A stretch of DNA of 64,000 nucleotides from Paenimyroides marinum (lineage in GTDB: Bacteria > Bacteroidota > Bacteroidia > Flavobacteriales > Flavobacteriaceae), in contig NZ_FNXE01000001.1 in assembly GCF_900108395.1 (NCBI RefSeq), positions 62,001 to 126,000 on the forward strand, read 5' to 3'. Positions 54,131-62,890 of the stretch are shown here, piece by piece. Positions within the stretch are counted from its first letter, which is position 1. Each line of letters begins with the position of its first letter. The notes under the pieces were generated by a model, which was given only the letters and a program-made list of their open reading frames with translations, did not search any database and had not been told where the DNA came from. A program made the translations under genes and the position numbers.

Positions 54131-54801
54131 TATTCTTTGATTAATTGTTTTATATCTTCTTTAAGCATTTGTACTCCTTCATCAGTTGTTCCGTCATAAT
54201 AGAACATCGGATAATCCATATTTTCCATATTACGCGAACGGATATTTCCTTTTTTGTCAATTAAAGCAAATAAACCCGAATGTTCAAATCCACCCGGCGC
54301 ATCATCATTTTTTCCTACGTATAGATTGAATTTCTTTGAAAGGTCAAAAACAGCGTCTTCGGTTCCGGTTAAAAAATTCCAGTTTTTCATTGTGACTCCT
54401 AAAAATTCTGCGTGCTTTTTAAGATGTTCAGGAGTGTCGTTTTCAGGATCAATAGTAATAGATACGATTCCAAAATTAGCATTCATTTGAAATTCATTTT
54501 GAAGCTTCACCATATTTTCATTCATTATCGGACAAATCGTCGGACAATTCGAAAAGAAAAATTCAACCAAGTACACTTTACCTTCATAATCGGCATTGGT
54601 AATGGTTTCGTTATTTTGATTGGTAAACGAAAACGCCGGAGCTTTGCCAATTACTTTTAATTCTTTGCGATTAGCTACATTTAACCGATCGTTTTCAACT
54701 ACTGAAGCGTTTTTAAAGCGATCTACAATTTTAGGAACGGCATAGATTCCAAAAACAAGTATAATTAACGAAATCCAGATGTATGAATTGTTTTTTTTCA
54801 T
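54130..54801 (-). CDS. SCO1/SenC-type copper chaperone for cytochrome oxidase
   Basis: 223 residues with an N-terminal transmembrane anchor (about 7-24) and a periplasmic thioredoxin fold. The copper ligands are present: C86 and C90 in NCPTICP, and H174 in GFEHSGL. SCO proteins deliver copper to the CuA site of cytochrome c oxidase subunit II. It is coupled to DUF420 by a one-base overlap and sits 31 bases after the Cys-free thioredoxin-like gene. Confidence 0.94.
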   Translation of the reverse strand: MKKNNSYIWISLIILVFGIYAVPKIVDRFKNASVVENDRLNVANRKELKVIGKAPAFSFTNQNNETITNADYEGKVYLVEFFFSNCPTICPIMNENMVKLQNEFQMNANFGIVSITIDPENDTPEHLKKHAEFLGVTMKNWNFLTGTEDAVFDLSKKFNLYVGKNDDAPGGFEHSGLFALIDKKGNIRSRNMENMDYPMFYYDGTTDEGVQMLKEDIKQLIKE

Positions 54802-54832
54802 TGTTGTTTAGTTTGTAATGTTTTCCTTTTTA

Positions 54833-55471
54833 TTATTTTTTTTTAAGTGCCAAGCGGTATTCTGCCAAAATTACCTTTACATCGTCTGCCATTTCATTGT
54901 GCAAATCGGCTGCCGAAATGGTGTTATATCCTTCGCGGTATTCCTCTTCTCCTTTTTTGTTCTTGCCTTTTCTTCCGCGCAGGTTTAGCTCTTTATCAAT
55001 GATATAAACCGTTGGCGTACCATAAGCCTGGTTTAAATTAGCAACCAACCCCAATTTTGTGTAATAATCTTTTATTTCGTCTGGTTCTGCCATTACGTAA
55101 TACCAATGTTTTAAATCGATATTTTTTTGCAATTCCTGTTGCACGTGGTTAATTGTTTCTTCTGTACCTCTTGGAGCAATATAAACTACTTGAAAATCGA
55201 CAAAATCTTTATTTTTATCGTAAATTTTATGTGCCAGATTGGTTATGTTTCCTTCAACATATTCGATATCGTTACCTGTAAATCCTAAAATGGTAATTTT
55301 ATTTTTTAACTGAACTTCGGTTCCTGACATCGATTGCCAGTTTGCCGGCATTTCAGGAATGTTTTCAGTTACCACCGGTAATTTTATAAAGGAATTTACA
55401 CCCGATGCAAAAAAAAGATAAGCCACAATGGGTATTACAAAAAGTGCTAAAAAAAGCAGTACTTTTTTCAT
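54833..55471 (-). CDS. Cys-free thioredoxin-like membrane-anchored protein next to SCO1
   Basis: 212 residues: an N-terminal transmembrane anchor (about 3-20), then a fold whose core (NKITILGFTGNDIEYVEGN…, YGTPTVYIIDKELNLRGR) looks like SCO/thioredoxin proteins. It contains no cysteine at all, so it cannot use thiol chemistry or the usual copper ligands. It is the first gene after the inserted cassette and precedes SCO1. A structural or regulatory role in oxidase assembly is inferred from position only. Confidence 0.75.
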   Translation of the reverse strand: MKKVLLFLALFVIPIVAYLFFASGVNSFIKLPVVTENIPEMPANWQSMSGTEVQLKNKITILGFTGNDIEYVEGNITNLAHKIYDKNKDFVDFQVVYIAPRGTEETINHVQQELQKNIDLKHWYYVMAEPDEIKDYYTKLGLVANLNQAYGTPTVYIIDKELNLRGRKGKNKKGEEEYREGYNTISAADLHNEMADDVKVILAEYRLALKKK

Positions 55472-55495
55472 TTTAAAAAGTTTTTACAAAAATAA

Positions 55496-55545
55496 AAAAA
55501 GGCGGTGTAATAACCGCCTTTTTAACTCTTATTTATAGATTAAAA
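55496..55545 (-). repeat. Direct repeat and terminator, left copy (33 bp at 55513-55545)
   Basis: A hairpin (AAAAAGGCGGT at 55496-55506 with ACCGCCTTTTT at 55513-55523) followed, reading on, by a spacer. Bases 55513-55545 are identical to 56962-56994. This copy carries the last codon and stop complement of the oxidase subunit IV gene without the rest of the gene. Confidence 0.85.
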
Positions 55546-55753
55546 CAATCTATTTTTTTGAAAACCTATCTTGAGAAGAGATATTCCATATTTTGATTAT
55601 ATACCCGAGCATCAGAAAAATTTAAAACGAATAAAATACCCTCAAATCAATTTAAAAGATTTTTTATAAACATACACAATGCCTAAAACTTACTACTATA
55701 GCTTTATCTTAATCAAACTAATAAAAATGAGAAATAGTACTTCTGAGGTAAAG

Positions 55754-56260
55754 TTAAAAATAGGGCAATTCTCTATATGTTTCAACATATTTCCCCTTCT
55801 CAAATAAAAATAAGCTTCCACGGTATTTATTTTTTTGTTTAAGCGACTGTTGTTTCAAACCATTTTCAAATTCATCAAACAGTTTCCTTTTCTTATAAAA
55901 GCGATCATCTATAACATATAATTGTTCAGAAGGATTTTGAATAATCGTTTGTTCAAAACCTTCAATATTAACCATTACTAAAAACAATTTGCAGCCATTT
56001 TTTTTACTCCAATTTTCATAAACATACAATGGCTGACAATATTTACTATTACAACCATTCACAAATATATAAACCAATGCTTTATCATAATCTTTCAATT
56101 CTGTAAGTAATTGCTCGTGATTAATGATAAAAACACAATTCTTAACAGGCACATTTTCACGATAATCCTCTGTATAATAAGAACGATAAGTATTGGCAAT
56201 ATCTGCATAATTTTGTGAACACAAATTATTAAAAAGAAAACAGATAAAAAAAAGTGTCAT
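55754..56260 (-). CDS. Exported protein of unknown function (inserted cassette)
   Basis: About 168 residues from the ATG at 56260 (MTLFFICFLFNNLCSQ), which gives a good signal peptide; the open frame extends to 56305, overlapping the previous gene. A thioredoxin-like pattern is suggestive: KALVYIFVNGCNSKYCQP has a Cys pair spaced CNSKYC, followed by NGCKLFLVMVNIEG. No family is recognised. It is the second gene of a two-gene cassette within the respiratory cluster. Confidence 0.6.
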   Translation of the reverse strand: MTLFFICFLFNNLCSQNYADIANTYRSYYTEDYRENVPVKNCVFIINHEQLLTELKDYDKALVYIFVNGCNSKYCQPLYVYENWSKKNGCKLFLVMVNIEGFEQTIIQNPSEQLYVIDDRFYKKRKLFDEFENGLKQQSLKQKNKYRGSLFLFEKGKYVETYRELPYF

Positions 56261-56282
56261 GTATGTCACTTTTTTAAAAACC

Positions 56283-56816
56283 TTAATTAATCGAATAACC
56301 ACCATATTCTCCTATGTTAATATCATAATTGTAAATACCTGATTTTATCGTATAAACAGTTCCCTCTGGATCAGAAAAATGAATATCTTCATCAATAATT
56401 AATGGAATAACATTATTGGGGTCATCGACTTCTTCATTAATATAAACATCAAAACTTAATTCATTGTCCTCATTTAAATTTTCCGAAGACAATATCATAT
56501 AAGTTGGCGAAAGTGTATGATCATCTACTGGCTCAGGAAGTGTAGGGGTTGTAATTGGAGGAATAGGTGGATTGGGATTTGGAAACCACTCCCCATTACA
56601 AATACCAAAACCTTTTTTACAATCCTTACTTGCTCTATGCCAGTCCCATTTAGCAATACCTATATCAATGAAAGGTGAGTTTTCTTTTGCTTGTAACTCT
56701 GTTGTAGTTTTTTCTTCATTTGCGGCTGTTACTTCATCATTATCACAAGAAATTAAGCCTGCTGTTACTAATAAGGCACCTGTAATACCAAATGCTAAAT
56801 GTTTAACTTTGTTCAT
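56283..56816 (-). CDS. Putative lipoprotein with Pro-rich linker (inserted cassette)
   Basis: 177 residues with lipoprotein signal and lipobox ending at LISC (C24). A Glu/Ala-rich linker leads to WDWHRASKDCKKGFGICNGEWFPN (Cys pair), a Pro/Thr-rich segment and an acidic C-terminal domain rich in Asp and Ile. I recall WDWHRASKDC-like segments in other Bacteroidota hypothetical lipoproteins but cannot name a family. It opens a cassette of two genes bounded by 33-bp direct repeats. Confidence 0.65.
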   Translation of the reverse strand: MNKVKHLAFGITGALLVTAGLISCDNDEVTAANEEKTTTELQAKENSPFIDIGIAKWDWHRASKDCKKGFGICNGEWFPNPNPPIPPITTPTLPEPVDDHTLSPTYMILSSENLNEDNELSFDVYINEEVDDPNNVIPLIIDEDIHFSDPEGTVYTIKSGIYNYDINIGEYGGYSIN

Positions 56817-56844
56817 AATTTTTATTTTTTATAATTAATTATGA

Positions 56845-56880
56845 TAAATTAAAACATAAATTAAAACATAAATTAAAACA
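56845..56880 (-). repeat. Three tandem copies of a 12-bp AT-rich unit
   Basis: taaattaaaaca is repeated at 56845, 56857 and 56869 and is followed by a shortened copy. It lies upstream of the cassette lipoprotein gene, where spacing changes could alter promoter strength. Confidence 0.8.
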
Positions 56881-56936
56881 TAAACAAATATTTTGTTAAT
56901 TATTTTTTTTTTTACACACTTAATTTATTAAACAAA

Positions 56937-56994
56937 AAAGGCGGTTTCAAGCATATTTGAAACCGCCTTTTTAACTCTTATTTATAGATTAAAA
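56937..56994 (-). repeat. Direct repeat and terminator, right copy (33 bp at 56962-56994), end of the cox subunit IV gene
   Basis: A hairpin (ggcggtttcaa…ttgaaaccgcc) directly after the subunit IV stop codon ends the oxidase operon. Bases 56962-56994 match 55513-55545 exactly and include the stop codon (56989-56991). Confidence 0.85.
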
Positions 56995-57336
56995 TATCCA
57001 TCTGTATGAAGATGTTTGTAAAACATCATAGATATAATCACCTTCTATCAATACCAAACAAACCAAATAAATGATCAGGAAGAACATTGGGGCTACAATT
57101 GACCAGCGAAACGATGATTTCTCGCCTTCTAAGTGCATGAATGCCCACATAATGTAATAAGCTTTAACTATGGTAAGAATAATGAATATCCAGTTTAAGT
57201 AACTTAAGCTTAAGAAATCGTGGTGAAATAAAACATCTGGTTTATCAATCCCCAAAAGTACTTCTACTATAGTAATTACAGATAGAATTACGAATACTGT
57301 CCAAATTCTTTTTGTATTTGATGCGTGTGCTGCCAT
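56989..57336 (-). CDS. Cytochrome c oxidase subunit IV (small subunit, CtaF-like)
   Basis: 115 residues with three transmembrane helices (about 11-26, 45-68, 80-103), matching the prokaryotic cytochrome oxidase subunit IV family (HASNTKRIWTVFVILSVITIVEV… and AFMHLEGEKSSFRW). It stabilises the haem-copper oxidase in the inner membrane. The start lies about 20 bases after subunit III and the terminator follows the stop. Confidence 0.9.
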   Translation of the reverse strand: MAAHASNTKRIWTVFVILSVITIVEVLLGIDKPDVLFHHDFLSLSYLNWIFIILTIVKAYYIMWAFMHLEGEKSSFRWSIVAPMFFLIIYLVCLVLIEGDYIYDVLQTSSYRWIF

Positions 57337-57355
57337 TTTTATTTTTTTTAACCAA

Positions 57356-58348
57356 TTATACTAAATAGAAGAATGTAAATACAAACACCCATACTAAATC
57401 TACAAAGTGCCAGTACAATCCAACTTTTTCAACCATTTCATAGCTTCTTCTTTTTTCGTAAGTGCCCAACAACACATTAAAGAAAATAATAATGTTTAAA
57501 AGAACTCCTACCGAAACGTGGAATCCGTGGAAACCTGTTATGAAGAAAAATAAGTTTGCAAATGTTTTGTGACCGTATTCGTTACGAATTAAGTTAGCTC
57601 CTTCTACAACATATACAAAATCGTCGGCTCTTTTTAAACTCTCCTCGCGAGATAAAACCACTTTTTTGTGTTTGTTACCTTCTACGGTATATTGTGTTCT
57701 GATTAATACATCAGGATTTTTCTCTAAACCTGCTTTAATCTGGCTCATTGAAACCGATGTATCAGCACCACCTTTCATACTCCAAACGCCTTTGCTTTTT
57801 GTTAAAACTGCATCTTCTCTAACAATAGATGTATCTGCAAAATCTGCTAAAGCCAAACGTTTTCCGTCTTTATCAACAAACTGTAAAATTTCGCCTCCTT
57901 TTGTTTCAACGGCACCGTAAGTTCCGGTGATGAAGTTTTTCCACTCCCAAGCCTGTGATCCAACGAAAACAAGTCCACCTACAATGGTTAATAACATATA
58001 AGTAGCTACCTTCTTTTGTTTCATTTGATGACCTGCATCTACCGCCAATACCATCGTTACCGATGAAAAGATCAAGATGAATGTCATTAATGCCACATAA
58101 TACATTGGTGCATTTACACCATGTAAAAACGGGAAGTGATTAAATACCTCATCGGCAATTGGCCAAGAATCCATAAACTTGAATCTTGTAAAACCGTAAG
58201 ATGCAAGGAATCCGGCAAAAGTTAATGAATCTGATAAGATGAAATACCACATCATCATTTTTCCGTAGCTTGCTCCAAGAGGTTGAATATCTTCTCCTCC
58301 GTTCCAAATTTTTTCTTTACTGGCTGCTGTAGTAACTGTCGCTCCCAT
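57356..58348 (-). CDS. Cytochrome c oxidase subunit III with a large inserted loop
   Basis: 330 residues. The core is the seven-helix haem-copper oxidase subunit III: MWYFILSDSLTFAGFLASY at the start and FITGFHGFHVSVGV, HFVDLVWVFVF at the end. Between about residues 145 and 255 a soluble region of some 110 residues (starting TGTYGAVETKGGE, ending NLIRNEYGH) is inserted between two helices, which is absent from ordinary subunit III. It follows the second subunit III gene by about 66 bases and precedes subunit IV by 20. Confidence 0.92.
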   Translation of the reverse strand: MGATVTTAASKEKIWNGGEDIQPLGASYGKMMMWYFILSDSLTFAGFLASYGFTRFKFMDSWPIADEVFNHFPFLHGVNAPMYYVALMTFILIFSSVTMVLAVDAGHQMKQKKVATYMLLTIVGGLVFVGSQAWEWKNFITGTYGAVETKGGEILQFVDKDGKRLALADFADTSIVREDAVLTKSKGVWSMKGGADTSVSMSQIKAGLEKNPDVLIRTQYTVEGNKHKKVVLSREESLKRADDFVYVVEGANLIRNEYGHKTFANLFFFITGFHGFHVSVGVLLNIIIFFNVLLGTYEKRRSYEMVEKVGLYWHFVDLVWVFVFTFFYLV

Positions 58349-58414
58349 AAAAAGTTTAAATGTTAAAAAGTTCCCAAATTTACATCTTTTTTCTTTTAAA
58401 GAAAAGTAAAAAGA

Positions 58415-58996
58415 TTATTTGTAAAAAGTAAAAAATAAAAACAAATACAACCACAAGAAACCAAGAAAGTGCCAAAACATCACACTTAACTCAATTCCAA
58501 GCGTTTGAGTTGCATTATATTTTTGTTTATAATGATTATAAATTACAATTAACAATGAAATTAGCCCCCCAATTAAATGGACAATGTGTACTAACACCAC
58601 TATATATAAAAATGATGTGGTTATGGTACTGTAACTTCCCGTGAAATAATATCCGGCTGCAATTACCTGATTAAATCCTTGAAATTGCAGGGCCACGAAC
58701 AACAAACCCAAAATTAACGTGGCAACTAACATTAATGTTGTTGTTGAACGGTTATTTTTTTTGATGGCTTTTTTTGCTAAATGAAACGTTACACTGCTTA
58801 AAACAATTACAATGGTACTCCATAAAAACGCCTGTGGCAATTGAAAATCTTTCAACCAATCCGGGCGGCTTTTACTGATTACGTAAGCACTGGTTAATCC
58901 TGCAAAAATCATTACAATACTTGCCATACCAAAGATAAGCATGGTTTTATATGCTTTTGCTTTTTGTAATTGTTCTTTGTTTACTTCTACATTCAT
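58415..58996 (-). CDS. Cytochrome c oxidase subunit III family protein (second copy)
   Basis: 193 residues with five hydrophobic helices (about 17-38, 53-70, 83-105, 118-145, 171-190), compatible with heme-copper oxidase subunit III: LFVALQFQGF and HIVHLIGGLISLLIV resemble the family. It starts one base into the overlap with ctaB (start 58996, ctaB stop 58996). Its length is that of the shorter cytochrome o/caa3 subunit III type. Together with the 330-aa subunit III it makes a two-gene split. Confidence 0.88.
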   Translation of the reverse strand: MNVEVNKEQLQKAKAYKTMLIFGMASIVMIFAGLTSAYVISKSRPDWLKDFQLPQAFLWSTIVIVLSSVTFHLAKKAIKKNNRSTTTLMLVATLILGLLFVALQFQGFNQVIAAGYYFTGSYSTITTSFLYIVVLVHIVHLIGGLISLLIVIYNHYKQKYNATQTLGIELSVMFWHFLGFLWLYLFLFFTFYK

Positions 58997-59895
58997 TATC
59001 GTATGAATTTATCTAAAATGAAAATAATCTGTATTAATGTAATATAAGTTACGCTGATAAGCATCAATGTTTTAGCCGATTTATCGGTTTGCTTACGGTA
59101 TAATTGTATTCCGCCATACAGCATCCACAATCCTGCAGCTAAAACTAAAACTGCTGCTATGGGCGATAAATATAAACGACCTGTATAGCCTGTAGCCGGC
59201 AACAATGATGCTACGATCAACCAAATACAATATAAAATAACCTGTAATGCTGTTTTTTTATCTTTTTTACGGGTTGGCAACAAATAAAATCCGCCTTTTT
59301 CATAATCGTTATACAAGAACCAGCCCAATGCCCAAAAATGCGGAAATTGCCAAAAAAACTGAATTAAGAATAACATTCCCGCTTCTATACCAAATTGATC
59401 GGTATGTGCCACCCAGCCCAGCATAAAAGGAATGGCACCAGGAAAGGCACCTACAAAAACGGCTAATGGCGTTAATGGTTTTAAAGGTGTATAAACACTG
59501 GTATATAAAAAGATTGAAATGGCTCCGAACATTGCTGTTTTAGGGCTAACAATGTAAAGAATTACCAATCCCACTAATGTTAAAAGCGATGCCAGTATAA
59601 AGGCACTGTTTGTAGAAATTCGTCCGGATGCCACAGGTCGTTTTTTAGTACGATCCATTTTTGCATCTAAATCTTTTTCGATGATTTGATTAAAAGCATT
59701 TGACGCACCCACCATACAATATCCGCCCACGGCAAGCATTAGCAAAACTTTGTAACTAATTTGCTGCCAATCTTCTACCGCCAATAAATATCCGGCTAAA
59801 GTTGAAAAAACCACACTAAAAGCCAAACCTGCCTTGGTTATGGTTTTAAACTCGGATATTACTGAAGTTTTCATTGTTGTTGAAGTTGCTTCCAA
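58996..59895 (-). CDS. ctaB: Protoheme IX farnesyltransferase (haem O synthase)
   Basis: 299 residues with eight or nine transmembrane helices, a UbiA-type prenyltransferase converting haem B to haem O for cytochrome oxidase. The active-site segment NAFNQIIEKDLDAKMDRT is present, with the second Asp-rich loop later (…LGWFLYNDYEKGGF). It heads the oxidase cluster. A TATATTTG element lies at 59934-59927 on the minus strand, 32 bases before the ATG. Confidence 0.95.
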   Translation of the reverse strand: MEATSTTMKTSVISEFKTITKAGLAFSVVFSTLAGYLLAVEDWQQISYKVLLMLAVGGYCMVGASNAFNQIIEKDLDAKMDRTKKRPVASGRISTNSAFILASLLTLVGLVILYIVSPKTAMFGAISIFLYTSVYTPLKPLTPLAVFVGAFPGAIPFMLGWVAHTDQFGIEAGMLFLIQFFWQFPHFWALGWFLYNDYEKGGFYLLPTRKKDKKTALQVILYCIWLIVASLLPATGYTGRLYLSPIAAVLVLAAGLWMLYGGIQLYRKQTDKSAKTLMLISVTYITLIQIIFILDKFIR

Positions 59896-60002
59896 AATAA
59901 CTTGTTTGTTAATGAAATTTGGTCTGCAAATATACTTTAAAAAAAAACTTAAAACTAACTATTTACTGTTTTATAGTGTTAAACAAAACTCAATATTCAT
60001 TG

Positions 60003-60737
60003 TTATACCTTATTTACAGCGATAATTCCTTTTTGTGACGATGTTCCAATTCTTTTTACACCCATTTGCAAATAAAACAGTACTTGTTCTAAGGTTTTAA
60101 TTCCGCCCGATGCTTTCACAGATAGAGGTGTGGCGTTTTCTAACATCAGCATTATTGCTCGCGGGGTTGCCCCGTTTGGTAAATTGTTCTCCGTTTTAAA
60201 AAATCCGGTAGACGATTTAATATACACATTAGCATAGTCGGTTTCTTTAAAATTACGAATCACCACATTTTTGATTAAAGAAGTAAGCTGAATGGTTTCT
60301 TTTTCAGATAAAGCTGCTGTTTCTATAATCCATTTCACCGCTTTATGATGATTTAAACACAATAACGTACATTCTTTTACCTGGTGTTGCACTAAATCTA
60401 TCTCGCCCTTTTTAAAAGCCTGATAATTTATTACAAAATCTAACTCGTCAGCACCCTTTGAAATGGCTTGTTGAGCTTCTGACAGTTTTTCTTGCAAACT
60501 CGCCGTTCCTTCAGGAAAATCAATTACGGTTCCCACTAAAACGCTGCTTTTATTCTCTGTTAGAAACCGCCTGGCACTTTCAACATATTCCGGGCGAAGC
60601 ATTACACATTTATAGTTGTTCTTTACAGCATCATGCAATAATTCTGTAACCACATCATTGTTTTGCTCTAATGTTATATGGGCTTGCTGTGGTGTTTTAA
60701 GATAGGTAGCATCTAAAAAACCGGTTACGTTTTTCAT
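60003..60737 (-). CDS. deoC: Deoxyribose-phosphate aldolase
   Basis: A 244-residue class I aldolase cleaving 2-deoxyribose 5-phosphate to glyceraldehyde 3-phosphate and acetaldehyde in deoxynucleoside catabolism. The Schiff-base Lys is in NVYIKSSTGFF; the second Lys motif is SVKASGGIK. The VGTVIDFPEG and ELDFVINYQAF blocks are typical. It is a single gene, without deoA, deoB or deoD nearby. Confidence 0.93.
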   Translation of the reverse strand: MKNVTGFLDATYLKTPQQAHITLEQNNDVVTELLHDAVKNNYKCVMLRPEYVESARRFLTENKSSVLVGTVIDFPEGTASLQEKLSEAQQAISKGADELDFVINYQAFKKGEIDLVQHQVKECTLLCLNHHKAVKWIIETAALSEKETIQLTSLIKNVVIRNFKETDYANVYIKSSTGFFKTENNLPNGATPRAIMLMLENATPLSVKASGGIKTLEQVLFYLQMGVKRIGTSSQKGIIAVNKV

Positions 60738-60773
60738 TTTACTAAATTAAAGAAGCTGTATCAAACCTCTGAT

Positions 60774-62843
60774 TTATTTTACTTCATAAATTACATAAAC
60801 ATATCCTATATATGTATCAAAAAGCGTTTTAAAAATGTAATAATAAGTTCCGCCAGGTAATTTTCTGTTATTTTTATCCTGCCCTTTCCATTGATCTATA
60901 TAACCTTCACCGTGGTAATAAACTTCCATTCCGTAACGGTTGAATATTTTTAGCTCAATTAAATTAAAGATTTCAAGGTTAAACCCATCGTTCATACCAT
61001 CGCCATTTGGTGAAATTCCTTTAGGAACTATACAATCGTTTACTTGTAACTCAATAATATTATCGCACCACAAATCGCTTGTTCCACTTGCTCTGATATA
61101 AATGATATACGGAAAACTTGGCGGCTGATAATTGGTTACATTTAAAATTTCGTTGATGTTGTTCTCTGCATCATTTTGTGTTTCAAAAAATTTCAGTTCG
61201 ATCTCATCAACATAAGAAAACATTCGGGATAAAAGGATTTGTGCCAAGGTTAAATTTACTTCTAACGGTTTGTCTTTATAATTACAAATCATTAAAGGTT
61301 CTGTTAATTCGGTAAAGGGTTTCATTTGTGCTGTCAGCTTAAATGACGTTACATTGGCACAACCTGTTTCGTTATCTTCTACCCGAACCCAGATCGTTTG
61401 CGAACTATGACTTTTCACATCATACGATTCAATATTTTTTATACTTTTTATACCCGCAGTTGCATCTTCTTTGCTTTCGTGAAAGGTAATGGTTACGTTA
61501 CTGTTTGTGCTTGCCTGATTTATTTTTGAGGTCAAATCAAAAACCACCACTCCTGTTTCATCTTCATCACAAGCAGTCATATCGGTAGGTTTATTAACTT
61601 CGGGTCCCTCTATCAACTGTACCTTTTCAGTATCTTCATTATTGTTTTCATCTATTTCTATAACCGTTCCGGTTTGGGTTCCATCATCATCAACACGGGC
61701 AGTTAATGTAAAATTATTATCTATGGTTTCGGGAATCGTTAAAGTAATGGTTCCTTTTTCAAATTCATTAATATCAATACTGCTTTTAGTTTGTGTTGTG
61801 CCCACCAAAACATCATCGGCATAGAATACTATGGGTACTTTTGCGACCAATCTTCCGGTTGAATTAGAATTATATACTGTGTAATCAACCTGTATTTTTC
61901 TGCTGTTACATTCTATGTCTACCTTATTAATTTCAATCGTAGCATCTGCAAAAAGGCTACTCAACGCAACCACTATATTGTTTATTATTACCAAATCTTG
62001 CCCCGTTTTTACCTGAACGGTCATTGAAGTATCTCCTAATGAGAGTACATTTCCTATTTGAAAATAATCAAGATCCATATTCCACAGATTTGATGAATTG
62101 GTAAAAGTATTGGTACAGTTAAAAACATTGTTCGATGGATTTAAAGGCGGATTACTGATCAGCTTGCCGTTAATCCTTAACTCTTCGGATACCGCAATGT
62201 TTTCATCTCCTTCCCAAGCTAAAAAACCTACTTTTGCATTATTGAGATTGGTTACATCTAATCCGTTTAAAGTAATAGTCACCGTAGCTCCTGATCCGTC
62301 TGCTATCTGAAAACCTTCATACAAACTTACCACTCTGTTGGGCAAGGTTAAGTTTTCATAAATGATAACAATTGACCAACCAGCGTAATTACTACCTGTG
62401 GGGCAATAAGGGGGTATCACATTTGTTAAATCTAAATCGGATAGAGTATAGGTGCCATTTCCTGTAGCTTCAACAAGACTGGTTACATCAGCAAATGCAC
62501 CAAAGAAAGGAAGATCAGTTTGCGATGCTGTTACCGTGAAGGTTCTTTGAGCAGTTATTGGTGTACCGTTTAATTGTACATTTAAATCGGCTTCTGCCAA
62601 ACTACCTGACCCCGACCAGTATAAAAACGCCCCCTGAATAGTATGTGGTGCGTTTATATTTAAGGCAGCACTTGATTGGGTTAAAACCGTACATGGTCCG
62701 CCGGTTCCGTTAGCAACTGTATTCATTGTGTTGCCAATCATATAAAAATCATAGTTACCGGTGTATTGCTTAAACAACGTTACCTGTTGACTATGTGCTA
62801 CAATACCCGATAAAAGGATGAAAATGCGTAGTATTTTTATCAT
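60774..62843 (-). CDS. T9SS type B cargo protein (gliding motility-associated C-terminal domain)
   Basis: 689 residues with a signal peptide (MIKILRIFILLSGIVAHSQ). The N-terminal region (about 20-300) is a Ser/Thr/Asn-rich beta-sandwich resembling DUF11/CARDB-like surface domains, followed by two CARDB-like repeats (about 310-410). Further beta-rich modules lead to the C-terminal CHU_C/type B sorting domain starting PKGISPNGDGMNDGF. It is secreted and probably surface attached. A paralogue at 63397-64000 ends in the same domain. Confidence 0.88.
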   Translation of the reverse strand: MIKILRIFILLSGIVAHSQQVTLFKQYTGNYDFYMIGNTMNTVANGTGGPCTVLTQSSAALNINAPHTIQGAFLYWSGSGSLAEADLNVQLNGTPITAQRTFTVTASQTDLPFFGAFADVTSLVEATGNGTYTLSDLDLTNVIPPYCPTGSNYAGWSIVIIYENLTLPNRVVSLYEGFQIADGSGATVTITLNGLDVTNLNNAKVGFLAWEGDENIAVSEELRINGKLISNPPLNPSNNVFNCTNTFTNSSNLWNMDLDYFQIGNVLSLGDTSMTVQVKTGQDLVIINNIVVALSSLFADATIEINKVDIECNSRKIQVDYTVYNSNSTGRLVAKVPIVFYADDVLVGTTQTKSSIDINEFEKGTITLTIPETIDNNFTLTARVDDDGTQTGTVIEIDENNNEDTEKVQLIEGPEVNKPTDMTACDEDETGVVVFDLTSKINQASTNSNVTITFHESKEDATAGIKSIKNIESYDVKSHSSQTIWVRVEDNETGCANVTSFKLTAQMKPFTELTEPLMICNYKDKPLEVNLTLAQILLSRMFSYVDEIELKFFETQNDAENNINEILNVTNYQPPSFPYIIYIRASGTSDLWCDNIIELQVNDCIVPKGISPNGDGMNDGFNLEIFNLIELKIFNRYGMEVYYHGEGYIDQWKGQDKNNRKLPGGTYYYIFKTLFDTYIGYVYVIYEVK

Positions 62844-62890
62844 AACAAAAATAGTTTCAATAAAAATACAAAAAAAATAGTATTAATCAG

